From Bacteroidales bacterium UBA5342 (GTDB taxonomy: Bacteria > Bacteroidota > Bacteroidia > Bacteroidales > UBA5342), in NCBI GenBank assembly GCA_002408065.1, contig DHQI01000016.1, positions 1 to 33,543 of the forward strand: DNA of 33,543 nt, written 5' to 3'. Under the pieces are notes generated by a model. It ran no database searches. It was not told the origin of the DNA and worked only from the letters and a program-made list of their open reading frames with translations. The position numbers and the translations under genes are program-made. Shown here piece by piece: positions 7,385-14,340 of this stretch. Position 1 is the stretch's first letter. Every line of letters begins with the position of its first letter.

Positions 7385-7661
7385 ATCACTTGATCCCTTA
7401 CTTCACTCTGAATTGCGTTTGGCTGTGATGTCTATTCTGATTTCTGTAGAAGAAGCTGATTTTGTGTATTTAAAAGAACAAACTAAGGCCACATCGGGCA
7501 ATTTAAGTGTGCAGATTGAAAAACTCAGTGAGGCTGGTTATATTGATGTAGAACGTGGTTTTCAGGGTAAACGGACACGTACCGTATGCCGGAAAACAGA
7601 AAAAGGCGTGGAAGCCTTTCAAAAATATGTAGAAGCACTCAAAGGTTATCTTAGTCTATAG
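7377..7661 (+). CDS. Winged-helix transcriptional regulator
   Basis: This 94-aa protein from the ATG at 7377 is almost entirely one winged helix-turn-helix domain of the ArsR/MarR-like type (PF13601-like). Helix 1 is LHSELRLAVMSILIS, the recognition region is KATSGNLSVQIEKLSEAGYI, and the wing is GFQGKRTRTVCRKTEKG. Such stand-alone domains dimerise and usually repress their own operon. The Asn/Gln-rich recognition helix with SGNLSVQIEKL is typical of this group. There is no metal-binding cysteine pair. The gene follows the six-helix membrane protein in an 8-bp overlap, and the operon promoter carries a palindrome (6735-6751) that would suit autoregulation. A terminator follows. Confidence 0.88.
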   Translation: MFKSLDPLLHSELRLAVMSILISVEEADFVYLKEQTKATSGNLSVQIEKLSEAGYIDVERGFQGKRTRTVCRKTEKGVEAFQKYVEALKGYLSL

Positions 7662-7674
7662 ATAGAAAATAAAG

Positions 7675-7713
7675 AAAGCCGCAGTAACAAATTGTTGATC
7701 TGCGGCTTTTTTT
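7675..7713 (+). terminator. Terminator between convergent units
   Basis: The arms AAAGCCGCAG (7675-7684) and CTGCGGCTTT (7700-7709) are a perfect 10-bp match. Inside is a second stem, AACAA/TTGTT, and after it a run of seven T. It ends the regulator operon and may also stop nrdG read-through from the opposite side. Confidence 0.9.
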
Positions 7714-7735
7714 ATGTTGAGAATAGTGGTGTTTT

Positions 7736-8221
7736 TTATACTGCCACAAAAATCTTTTTCTTGGTGAATAAGTGTGTTTTATCTAACATATTAGCATCTT
7801 CGATTTTATAAAAACGTTGGTTGGTATTGGGAGAATCCAGAGCTCCCAGTTCTTGGATATAAGGCCCTAGTTTTATAAAGTTAAACTGTTTTATGTCGAA
7901 ACATTCAGGTAGTTGGCTCATCCCTGAGTACCAGCCTGTCTTGATTTGGTAAAGGCTCATTCTGCGAATAAAGCCAGCTAGCTTTTCAACCATCGCCGGA
8001 TCATTATCACCTCCCATAAAACAGATACAAGTTACTGAATGGCGGTATTTTTTTAGTATTTCTAAAATGACCTTTTCATTCAAAACTTCACCAATGTCCT
8101 TTTGCAGATCGGCACTATGGCATCCCGGACAGCGATTAGGGCAGCACGAGAGGTTGATGGCCAATGTGGTTTCGTTAGGCACTTCTTGAAAAACAATATT
8201 GTAGTTAACGTATTTGAGCAT
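7736..8221 (-). CDS. nrdG: Anaerobic ribonucleotide reductase activating protein
   Basis: This 161-aa radical SAM enzyme installs the glycyl radical on NrdD. The [4Fe-4S]-binding motif CxxxCxxC is at C27, C31 and C34, in the segment INLSCCPNRCPGCHS, which matches the NrdG type. FMGGDNDP is the SAM-contacting Gly-rich segment. The gene lies 194 bp downstream of nrdD on the same strand, and no promoter box is visible in the gap, so the two are probably co-transcribed under the same cobalamin riboswitch. The gap is filled with 15-bp tandem repeats. Length and motifs are normal. Confidence 0.94.
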   Translation of the reverse strand: MLKYVNYNIVFQEVPNETTLAINLSCCPNRCPGCHSADLQKDIGEVLNEKVILEILKKYRHSVTCICFMGGDNDPAMVEKLAGFIRRMSLYQIKTGWYSGMSQLPECFDIKQFNFIKLGPYIQELGALDSPNTNQRFYKIEDANMLDKTHLFTKKKIFVAV

Positions 8222-8250
8222 GGTAATAAGGTTTGTTGTTTTGTATTAAT

Positions 8251-8412
8251 AGACGTCAGACTAAAAGACGTCAGACTAAAAGAGGTCAGACTAGAAGACA
8301 TCAGACTTACAGACATCAGACTTACAGACATCAGACTTACAGACATTAGACATTAGAAAGAAATACTACAGTCTGTTGTCTATAAGTCTTTAGTCTGTTT
8401 TCTTACGTCTTT
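8251..8412. repeat. 15-bp tandem array with inverted words
   Basis: Seven contiguous 15-bp units occupy 8251-8355. The first two are identical (AGACGTCAGACTAAA), three are AGACATCAGACTTAC, and the rest are close variants. From 8370 to 8412 the same words recur in inverted orientation (AGTCTG, AGTCTT, TAGTCTG, ACGTCTT), so the nrdD-nrdG transcript could fold a long imperfect hairpin here. A related array lies at 23715-23797. Confidence 0.85.
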
Positions 8413-8415
8413 TTT

Positions 8416-10506
8416 TTACATAGAAGTAGCATTAATGTAGCTGCGTTTTTTCTCTTCGGTTTGGCGTGCCTGCGAGAAGTTGCTCACACGCTTCATATAT
8501 CCGATGACACGAGTCAGGTAGTCTACGTTTTCGGTGCCACACTTAGGACATGCGCTTAGTTTTCGTTTATCAATATGACCACACTCGTTACATACAGTGT
8601 TAGGGATGTTGAAAGTGAAATAATTACACCCTTCCTGAGCCGCCACTTTCAATAGCTGGTAATATTGGTGTTTGCTTAAGTGTTCTTCAAGGTTCATATG
8701 CAGAGCAGAACCACCAGTCAGACGCTCAATGTATTTTCTACCGTGCAGGCGGAATTTGTCAATCACGTTAAGCGTTTCATCTTCTACTACATAGAAATAA
8801 CTGTTGTAACAGTCACGATTTACTTTAAAGCCGGCTTCGCGATCCCATTTAGCATGTTTTACGCCTACATTTTCAGCCGGAATCATTTCACAGTTGAACA
8901 TCACATCGCTACTGCGGTATTTTTTATTGTATGATTCTATAAGGCCTAAAACCTCTTGAGTGAAGGCTATGTAGCCCGGGTTGTCATTGATTTCAAGGCC
9001 AAGGAATTCGGCTGCTTCTACCAATCCGTTCACACCAATAGTCAGGTACTGGCGGCCAATGTTGATATAACCGGCATCAAATAGCGGCAACATACCTTTG
9101 GCCAACATATCTTTCAGGTTTTCGTTGTAGGCCAACTGTACTTTGTGTACATTGTCTACTACATCAGCCAGGAAGTCGAGGTAGGACATGCCTTTATTCT
9201 TGGCATATTGGATACAACGGTTAAGGTTGATGGTTAATACACTTTTAGAACCTGTAGATACACCACCGGCGCCCAGTGTGTAGCTAAAGCCATTGTCGGT
9301 TATTTCGTTGCGCAGGCGGCAGCAGCTACTTAGAGAATCAGCGCTATCGCTCATGTAAGTGAAGAAAGAGTGTCCTTCGGCATACATCTCGGCTGTAAAT
9401 TCACCATACTCCTTATCTTTAGGTTCGTCATTTTCGGTGAGCAGGGCCATCGTCTCTACCGGGAAAGTCAATGGTGTGCGCAGTCGCTCCTGGTTAAACC
9501 ATTTCATAAAGCGTTTTTGTAACCAACTGTGCGAATCCCAGTCTGGTTGGCTTCCGTCAGGGAAGTAGAAGTTATCGAACAAGCTTTTGAAATAATACTC
9601 GTCGTAATAAGAAATGTTCCAGAATACAGCTTGGAAGTTGCGTGCTCCTGTAGGCTGATTGATGGAATAAACGATTTGCTCAAAGCAATCGGTAATGACC
9701 TTGTCAATAGTACGTTGCTTTAGTGAGAGGTCTACCACTTTATCGGCTTTTTTGAAATACTCAGGACCAAACTCTTTTCCTATAAAGTAGTTCATGTACA
9801 TCAGGAACTCAGGTGTAGCACAAGCGCCGCTAAGCATACTCGATACCATAAACACCATATTGATGAAGCCACCACAGAATGATTTCAGGTTGGTCGGGGC
9901 TTTTGAGTTGCCACCTATGGAGTTGGTGCCGCCAATGAGCCAAGGGTACATGGTGATACTGGCACAGTAGTTGGCCAAGCTGGTTTCGTCATTTTTATAA
10001 ATAAAGTGATCATTAAGTAAGCTAAAGTATTTGTCCGCCATCTCTTTGCCATACATGTCTTTCAGGCGGTCGGTAATCAGGCGACGATTCAGGCGGATAA
10101 AGTTTGATTTTGGCAGCTCCCCGATTAAGGTGGCGACGTTTTTGTTCTCAACATTGGCATTCGCATCATATTTACTTCCTGAAGCCGCATTTTTTGCCGA
10201 GCAATAGTTGCTCATAAAGTTGAGCTTGTCTTTTATTTCACGGTCTTCGGCGTGTTTTTGACGGTGTAACATATAAGCTTTTGCTACAGCGTAATATTTT
10301 TCGGCCATCAAGGCTATTTCTACTTGATTCTGGATTTCTTCTACCGTAATACCGTTGTGTATGTTTACACGGCACAAGATATTTGAAATCACGTCTTGAG
10401 TAGCAAAACTACCTACTGATAGGAAGGCTTTTGCAATGGCGCTTTTGATTTTCTCTACGCTGAAGAAGTCTTGCTGTCCATCGCGTTTGATGATGTAATT
10501 ATCCAT
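8416..10506 (-). CDS. nrdD: Anaerobic (class III) ribonucleoside-triphosphate reductase
   Basis: This 696-aa cytoplasmic enzyme reduces ribonucleotides to deoxyribonucleotides in the absence of oxygen, using a glycyl radical made by NrdG. Residues 1-95 form the ATP-cone (YIIKRDGQQDFFSVEKIKSAI). The catalytic barrel follows, and the C-terminus has the structural zinc site CNEC...CPKC and the glycyl radical loop RVIGY, with the radical Gly at about residue 669. Length is normal for the family. Upstream on the same strand lie a cobalamin riboswitch and a candidate terminator, so expression should fall when B12 is plentiful. That implies a B12-dependent class II reductase elsewhere in the genome (inference). 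Confidence 0.97.
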   Translation of the reverse strand: MDNYIIKRDGQQDFFSVEKIKSAIAKAFLSVGSFATQDVISNILCRVNIHNGITVEEIQNQVEIALMAEKYYAVAKAYMLHRQKHAEDREIKDKLNFMSNYCSAKNAASGSKYDANANVENKNVATLIGELPKSNFIRLNRRLITDRLKDMYGKEMADKYFSLLNDHFIYKNDETSLANYCASITMYPWLIGGTNSIGGNSKAPTNLKSFCGGFINMVFMVSSMLSGACATPEFLMYMNYFIGKEFGPEYFKKADKVVDLSLKQRTIDKVITDCFEQIVYSINQPTGARNFQAVFWNISYYDEYYFKSLFDNFYFPDGSQPDWDSHSWLQKRFMKWFNQERLRTPLTFPVETMALLTENDEPKDKEYGEFTAEMYAEGHSFFTYMSDSADSLSSCCRLRNEITDNGFSYTLGAGGVSTGSKSVLTINLNRCIQYAKNKGMSYLDFLADVVDNVHKVQLAYNENLKDMLAKGMLPLFDAGYINIGRQYLTIGVNGLVEAAEFLGLEINDNPGYIAFTQEVLGLIESYNKKYRSSDVMFNCEMIPAENVGVKHAKWDREAGFKVNRDCYNSYFYVVEDETLNVIDKFRLHGRKYIERLTGGSALHMNLEEHLSKHQYYQLLKVAAQEGCNYFTFNIPNTVCNECGHIDKRKLSACPKCGTENVDYLTRVIGYMKRVSNFSQARQTEEKKRSYINATSM

Positions 10507-10562
10507 TTATTTAGTGTTATGAGTTAATAGAAAATGGTACTGTTCTTTTTTACTTTGATTAA

Positions 10563-10617
10563 TAAAAAAGCCATGGACAGAATACAAGAAAGGTGTTTAC
10601 TCTTTCTTAGCTTTTCT
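10563..10617 (-). terminator. Candidate expression platform of the riboswitch
   Basis: In minus-strand reading, AAGAAAG and CTTTCTT pair (plus coordinates 10602-10608 and 10586-10592). An outer AAAAGC pairs with GCTTTT across a bulge, followed by a T-run (10563-10569). It lies between the B12 aptamer and the nrdD start and is a plausible regulated terminator. The bulge makes it less certain than the aptamer. Confidence 0.42.
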
Positions 10618-10644
10618 TCCCGAAAGCTTTGAATTTTTTTTGAA

Positions 10645-10797
10645 TGAAAGTGATAGGTCTTCCGGCTTGTTACATTTTGCCCGGCCTTCCCATTTCGAGT
10701 GCTTGAAACAGTGGCATAGTGGTGGCAAAACTTTGTTTGGTAACTTACGGCTGCGGGTACAGCTACTGATTTACACAGTATTCCCTTACATCATTTT
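10645..10797 (-). promoter_or_regulatory. Cobalamin (B12) riboswitch upstream of nrdD
   Basis: Read on the minus strand, the stretch contains the ordered hallmarks of the cobalamin aptamer. First comes GGGAAUACUGUGUAAAUC, then AGCUGUACCCGCAGCCGUAAG (10744-10789 as a block). Next is GCCACUG (10709-10715), then GGGAAGGCCGGGC, and finally the B12 box AGCCGGAAGACCUAU (10652-10666). The order and spacing fit the known class. The transcript would start just after the -7 box at 10804-10811. It should turn nrdDG down when adenosylcobalamin is abundant. Confidence 0.92.
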
Positions 10798-10803
10798 CGA
10801 TAA

Positions 10804-10811
10804 CAAAAGTA
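10804..10811 (-). promoter_or_regulatory. -7 box of the riboswitch-nrdDG transcript
   Basis: The minus strand reads TACTTTTG, matching TAnnTTTG, about 7-15 bp before the first conserved aptamer nucleotides. No strong -33 TTTG is visible. Confidence 0.55.
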
Positions 10812-10970
10812 GGGTAGGTGGGGCGTATGAAGTGAATTTTTTACTGCCTAGTTTTTAAGAAGTAATTAACAATGTGCGTTCGTTCTTTAGAAACAAAGGC
10901 CTTTGAAGATTTTTGAAAATTGTCTTAATTGGAATGAATTTGAATAAAATTTACGGGCTTAAATAGGTTT

Positions 10971-11071
10971 CGCAGAGATACGCAGAGGAGCAGAGTTGCG
11001 CAGAGAGGAATGTGTATTTAAAATAACTCTGCGTATCTCTGCTCCTCCGCGTACCTCTGCGATACTAAATT
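10971..11071. repeat. Long inverted repeat of CGCAGAG words
   Basis: The left arm (about 10971-11007) and right arm (about 11035-11071) match each other inverted over about 37 bp with only a handful of mismatches. Each arm is itself made of direct CGCAGAG / GCAGAG words. It lies in the 3' region of the acetyl-CoA synthetase gene and upstream of the riboswitch promoter. It resembles the REP-like CTCTGCG palindromes I know from many Bacteroidota intergenic regions. It may act as a transcript end or mRNA stabiliser. Confidence 0.8.
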
Positions 11072-11091
11072 ACGATAAGATTCTTATAAGA

Positions 11092-13149
11092 TCATTTTTC
11101 CACCCGTATCCTCGCATCCACCGTCACCACCTTGTTGTCTTGAGCTAAGAGCGGATTCAGGTCCATTTCAAAAATCTCTGGTGCACACAAGCAAAGGGCC
11201 GAGATGCGTGAAATAATGTCGGCATACAATTTCTTATTGATGGGTTTTTGTCCGCGCATACCTTCAATGATTTTTTGCGAACGAAGATCGGAAATCATGT
11301 CCCAGGCATCTTGTGGGCTTAATGGGGTAAGGGCAGCTACTACATCTTGCATGACTTCGATAAAAATACCTCCCAAGCCACAGATAACCATATGTCCATA
11401 ATGTTCTTCGTTTTTGGCCCCTACATAAAGTTCTACACCGGAGAGCATCGGTTGCACAAGGATGGCTTCTGTGTCCGGAATCTTTATCATACGTTCAAAC
11501 TCTTTGGTAAATTCGCGGTCGTTATTCACATTGAGAACGACACCGCCTACATCTGTTTTATGAACGGGACCTACGACTTTCATGACTACCGGGTAGCCCA
11601 TTTCGTATACGCGGGTAAGGCCTTCTTCTATGTCGGTCACTACGGCTTCGCTGGCGCGGGGTATGCCGGCGGCATCCAGAATAGCTTGGGTCTCTATAGG
11701 AGGCATATAGCCGTTATCTGCTTGATCTATGATTTGCCGGATTCTTATCTCGTCAATCTCCGGATGTTTGGGGAATTCCTCTTGTGGTTCGAAGGTATTA
11801 AAGACGTTCCCCAGGGCGTTGCCCAGCATGACTTCGTCAGTGAAGCAGGCATTGCCTTGAGCGATAAATTCAGTAACAGCATCTTTAGCATTGAGTGTTG
11901 AGGGCAGTACTGCATAGATAGGCTTGCTGCATTCGCGCGCTTTACGGTCTATCATTTTGTAAGCATCGCTGACATCATTAAGGCCAGGGTTGCCAAAGAT
12001 GACGCACATCCCGTCAATGTGTTCAAACTGATGTTCGCAGGTGTCGATGATAATACCGAGTTGTTCGGCAGTACCTGTAGCTATAAAGTCAATGGGGTTA
12101 GCTACTGATGAACCTTTGTCCAGTTTTGTGAGTAATTCTTCAGCTTTAGGTCCGCTAAAAGGAGGAACATTGAGTCCGCTTTTAGATAAGGCATCACTAA
12201 GCATGACACCCGGGCCACCGGCGTGGGTGATCACGGCGATATTTTTGCCTTTTAGTTCTTTGTGCATAAAGATGCAGCCGGCCAGTGCCAATTCTTCGCG
12301 GCTAAAGCAACGGACGATGCCGGCTTTACGCAATAAAGCATGAACGACCAGATCGTCTTTTGATAAGGCCCCTGTGTGTGATGAGGCAGCACGTTTCCCG
12401 GCCTCGGAACCGCCGGCTTTGATGGCGGCTATTTTACAGCCTTTACGGATGAGTGATGAAGCGTGTTTCAGCAATTTTTTCGGCTTCTTAATGCTCTCGA
12501 TATAGAGCAATTTTATTTTAGAACTTTTGTTTGGGTCAAAATTAAGATCCAGATACTCCAATACATCTTCTACACCTATCTGAGCGCTATTTCCAACGGT
12601 ATAAACCGACGAAAAGCGCAGTCCCATTGGAATGCCGGCTTCAAAAATATAAACGGCTGTGCCTCCTGAGCTGGAAATAAAATCACATCCTTGAGGGTCT
12701 AACGCCGGAATAGGAGAAGTGAAAACACCGTTGTAGTTTTCATTGATAACGCCAATGCAGTTAGGACCAATCAGTGAGCCTCCCACATTGTTGACGATGT
12801 CGAGAATTTTTTGTTCGTTTTTTTTTCCTTCTTCGCTGACTTCCGAAAAACCGGCTGACACCATAATAAAAGCCTTAGTGTTTTTTTTATTGGCCAAGGC
12901 TTCTATCGCTGGAATGCAATGTTGGGCAGCAATGGCTATGATGGCCAAATCAACTTCCGGTAAATCATTAACATTGCTAAAGGTTTTTTGTCCTTGTACT
13001 TTTCCTCCTTTGGGGTTGACGACGTAGATGTCACCTTTGAAACCTCCCTCAATGACATTTTTTAAGGCGTTACCACCGGGTTTATGTACATCGGACGAAC
13101 CGCCTACTACAACGATACTTTTAGGATTGACCAATTGTTGGTTTATCAT
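11092..13149 (-). CDS. ADP-forming acetate-CoA ligase, fused alpha-beta
   Basis: This 685-aa cytoplasmic enzyme converts acyl-CoA (acetyl-CoA or similar), ADP and phosphate to the free acid, CoA and ATP, conserving energy by substrate-level phosphorylation. Residues 1-130 are the CoA-binding Rossmann domain (SIVVVGGSSDVHKPGG). Residues 150-460 hold two succinyl-CoA-ligase-like domains, with the phosphorylated His in SSHTGAL (H258). Residues 470-685 are the ATP-grasp domain (VVMKVVGPVHKTDVGGVVL). In archaea alpha and beta are often separate; here they are fused. It suits an acetate-producing fermentative or microaerobic lifestyle, in line with nrdDG. It could also act on other acyl-CoAs. It has its own promoter and is transcribed alone. 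Confidence 0.93.
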   Translation of the reverse strand: MINQQLVNPKSIVVVGGSSDVHKPGGNALKNVIEGGFKGDIYVVNPKGGKVQGQKTFSNVNDLPEVDLAIIAIAAQHCIPAIEALANKKNTKAFIMVSAGFSEVSEEGKKNEQKILDIVNNVGGSLIGPNCIGVINENYNGVFTSPIPALDPQGCDFISSSGGTAVYIFEAGIPMGLRFSSVYTVGNSAQIGVEDVLEYLDLNFDPNKSSKIKLLYIESIKKPKKLLKHASSLIRKGCKIAAIKAGGSEAGKRAASSHTGALSKDDLVVHALLRKAGIVRCFSREELALAGCIFMHKELKGKNIAVITHAGGPGVMLSDALSKSGLNVPPFSGPKAEELLTKLDKGSSVANPIDFIATGTAEQLGIIIDTCEHQFEHIDGMCVIFGNPGLNDVSDAYKMIDRKARECSKPIYAVLPSTLNAKDAVTEFIAQGNACFTDEVMLGNALGNVFNTFEPQEEFPKHPEIDEIRIRQIIDQADNGYMPPIETQAILDAAGIPRASEAVVTDIEEGLTRVYEMGYPVVMKVVGPVHKTDVGGVVLNVNNDREFTKEFERMIKIPDTEAILVQPMLSGVELYVGAKNEEHYGHMVICGLGGIFIEVMQDVVAALTPLSPQDAWDMISDLRSQKIIEGMRGQKPINKKLYADIISRISALCLCAPEIFEMDLNPLLAQDNKVVTVDARIRVEK

Positions 13150-13179
13150 AGCTCAGTAGAATTTTATGAATTGTTAAAT

Positions 13180-13187
13180 CAAAGCTA
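13180..13187 (-). promoter_or_regulatory. Candidate -7 box for the acetyl-CoA synthetase gene
   Basis: The minus strand reads TAGCTTTG, a match to TAnnTTTG, 30 bp before the start codon. The -33 element is unclear. Confidence 0.45.
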
Positions 13188-13250
13188 CCATAAAACATTT
13201 AGAAACAGGATTGGTTCAGGGTTTATTCTTATTTGGTGAACTTGGTGTAT

Positions 13251-13277
13251 AAAAAAAGGAGCTATTAAGCTCCTTTT
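13251..13277 (-). terminator. Terminator of the DUF4412-like gene
   Basis: A perfect 10-bp stem (AAAAGGAGCT and AGCTCCTTTT) closes a 4-nt loop at 13264-13267. On the minus strand it is followed by seven T (13251-13257). It lies 31 bp after the stop of the gene at 13308 and separates it from the acetyl-CoA synthetase gene. Confidence 0.9.
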
Positions 13278-13307
13278 ATCTTGATTTTTTAGTGTTTTTC
13301 AGTGTTG

Positions 13308-13964
13308 TCAAAAGGTGATACTGCCACCAATCATATTTTTAGCATCTTCGCTGCTAATCATCATACAGTCGGCTGGTATTTCGAATTCGCTATCGCTAAT
13401 GGTCATTTTTCTTACCGCTTTGGCATAGATGGTGGTGCTACCTTCATCTTCGTCCAGGTGAAGCTCCATAATGGTGCCATGTAGTTTGTTGTCAAATAGC
13501 CAATTGATGCCGTTAGCGTTGATGTCTTCAGTAACATAGGCATATGCGCTGCCATCATCAGTATCGAGAATGACTTTTCTGCAAGCGTAGCCGGCAATGC
13601 GTTTTCTCTGATTGGTATACCTTATGTCGGGAGTATTATCCACATCAAATTCGGCTTTTAAATCATCCTTAGTAGTTTTGAGTGCCATTTTCATGATTAT
13701 ACCTTCTTTTATTTCAATAATAAAAGTAGATTCCTGACGGTCTTTGTTGGTAATGACTGTAAAGCCAAACTTGTTAGCATTAACGTTGAGGTTCATTTTT
13801 CCTCCTTTATAAGTGGTGATTATCTCACTAGGGAGTTCGTTTTGAGCTTCAGTATTTGTTTTCGTAGAACTGATACCGTAGGTAATAATGCCTTCAAATG
13901 GTTTCTGAGCGGTGGTCAGGAGGCTGACCATAGCCAAGCAGAGGGTAATCATTGTCGTTTTCAT
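13308..13964 (-). CDS. Secreted DUF4412-like protein
   Basis: This is a 218-aa protein with a Sec signal peptide (MKTTMITLCLAMVSLLTTAQ) and a mature part of alternating short strands: FEGIITYGISS, KGGKMNLNVNANKFGFTVITN, IAGYACRKVILD and INWLFDNKLHGTIMEL. This layout (a start with FEG.I.Y, a central GY.C.K, and an ending with F.IP) is typical of Bacteroidota DUF4412/GLPGLI-like lipocalin-type periplasmic proteins. Their ligand is unknown. The start at 13964 is preferred over the upstream in-frame ATG at 13985, because the signal peptide begins with MKTT. It is a single-gene unit with its own -7 box (13987-13994) and terminator. No function can be assigned. Confidence 0.7.
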   Translation of the reverse strand: MKTTMITLCLAMVSLLTTAQKPFEGIITYGISSTKTNTEAQNELPSEIITTYKGGKMNLNVNANKFGFTVITNKDRQESTFIIEIKEGIIMKMALKTTKDDLKAEFDVDNTPDIRYTNQRKRIAGYACRKVILDTDDGSAYAYVTEDINANGINWLFDNKLHGTIMELHLDEDEGSTTIYAKAVRKMTISDSEFEIPADCMMISSEDAKNMIGGSITF

Positions 13965-13986
13965 AAAATTGTTTTTTTTGTACATA

Positions 13987-13994
13987 CAAATGTA
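13987..13994 (-). promoter_or_regulatory. Candidate -7 box for the DUF4412-like gene
   Basis: The minus strand reads TACATTTG, matching TAnnTTTG, 22 bp before the start at 13964. A TTTG lies about 24 bp farther upstream, beyond the preferred spacing. Confidence 0.48.
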
Positions 13995-14241
13995 ACGATT
14001 ATTGAAGCTTATTTGTTACAAATGCTTTGCCAATAAAAAAAAGTTTACAGGTTCATAGGCTGGTAAGTGAGCAAGGTGGTGCTGACTGATGTGTTTTTAT
14101 TAGTTGTGGGTTAGTTTTTTTGAGAAGATTTTTTGTGATTGAAAAATAGTGTTTTATCTTTTGTGTTAGTTCTCGTTTTAAGCATCAAACCCAACCTTGG
14201 TTACTGGGCGTCGTCGAAGTGCAATCTCAACCTTATAATCA
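13995..14241. other. Non-coding gap before rpsA promoter
   Basis: I see no gene, repeat or hairpin of note in this T-rich stretch between the divergently transcribed DUF4412-like gene and rpsA. Confidence 0.5.
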
Positions 14242-14273
14242 TTTGATTTTCTAATAAAAAAACTGTATTTTTG
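14242..14273 (+). promoter_or_regulatory. rpsA promoter
   Basis: TTTG (14242-14245), a 20-bp spacer and TATTTTTG (14266-14273) match the full Bacteroidota housekeeping consensus TTTG-N19-21-TAnnTTTG. It predicts a leader of about 60 nt. Confidence 0.78.
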
Positions 14274-14286
14274 CCGCCCGAAAATG

Positions 14287-14301
14287 ACGGGGTGTGCCCG
14301 T
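14287..14301 (+). promoter_or_regulatory. Small hairpin in the rpsA leader
   Basis: ACGGG (14287-14291) and CCCGT (14297-14301) form a GC-rich 5-bp stem with loop GTGTG near the 5' end of the predicted rpsA transcript. The rest of the leader is almost pure A/T. S1 autoregulates its own mRNA in other bacteria, so this may be a control element, but that is only a suggestion. Confidence 0.35.
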
Positions 14302-14340
14302 TGTTGATATTTTATTTTATTAACTTAATTAATTAACGCA

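Noticed and set aside
8251..8355. CRISPR array
   Set aside because: The units are directly adjacent 15-bp repeats with no unique spacers and no cas genes nearby.
8102..8356. Plus-strand frame encoding DIRLT/DVRLK pentapeptide repeats
   Set aside because: The 15-bp DNA repeat stays in frame by arithmetic. The frame is antisense to nrdG and has no start context or family features.
10640..10858. 72-aa plus-strand frame over the riboswitch
   Set aside because: It coincides with the antisense of the cobalamin aptamer, whose conserved blocks explain the sequence.
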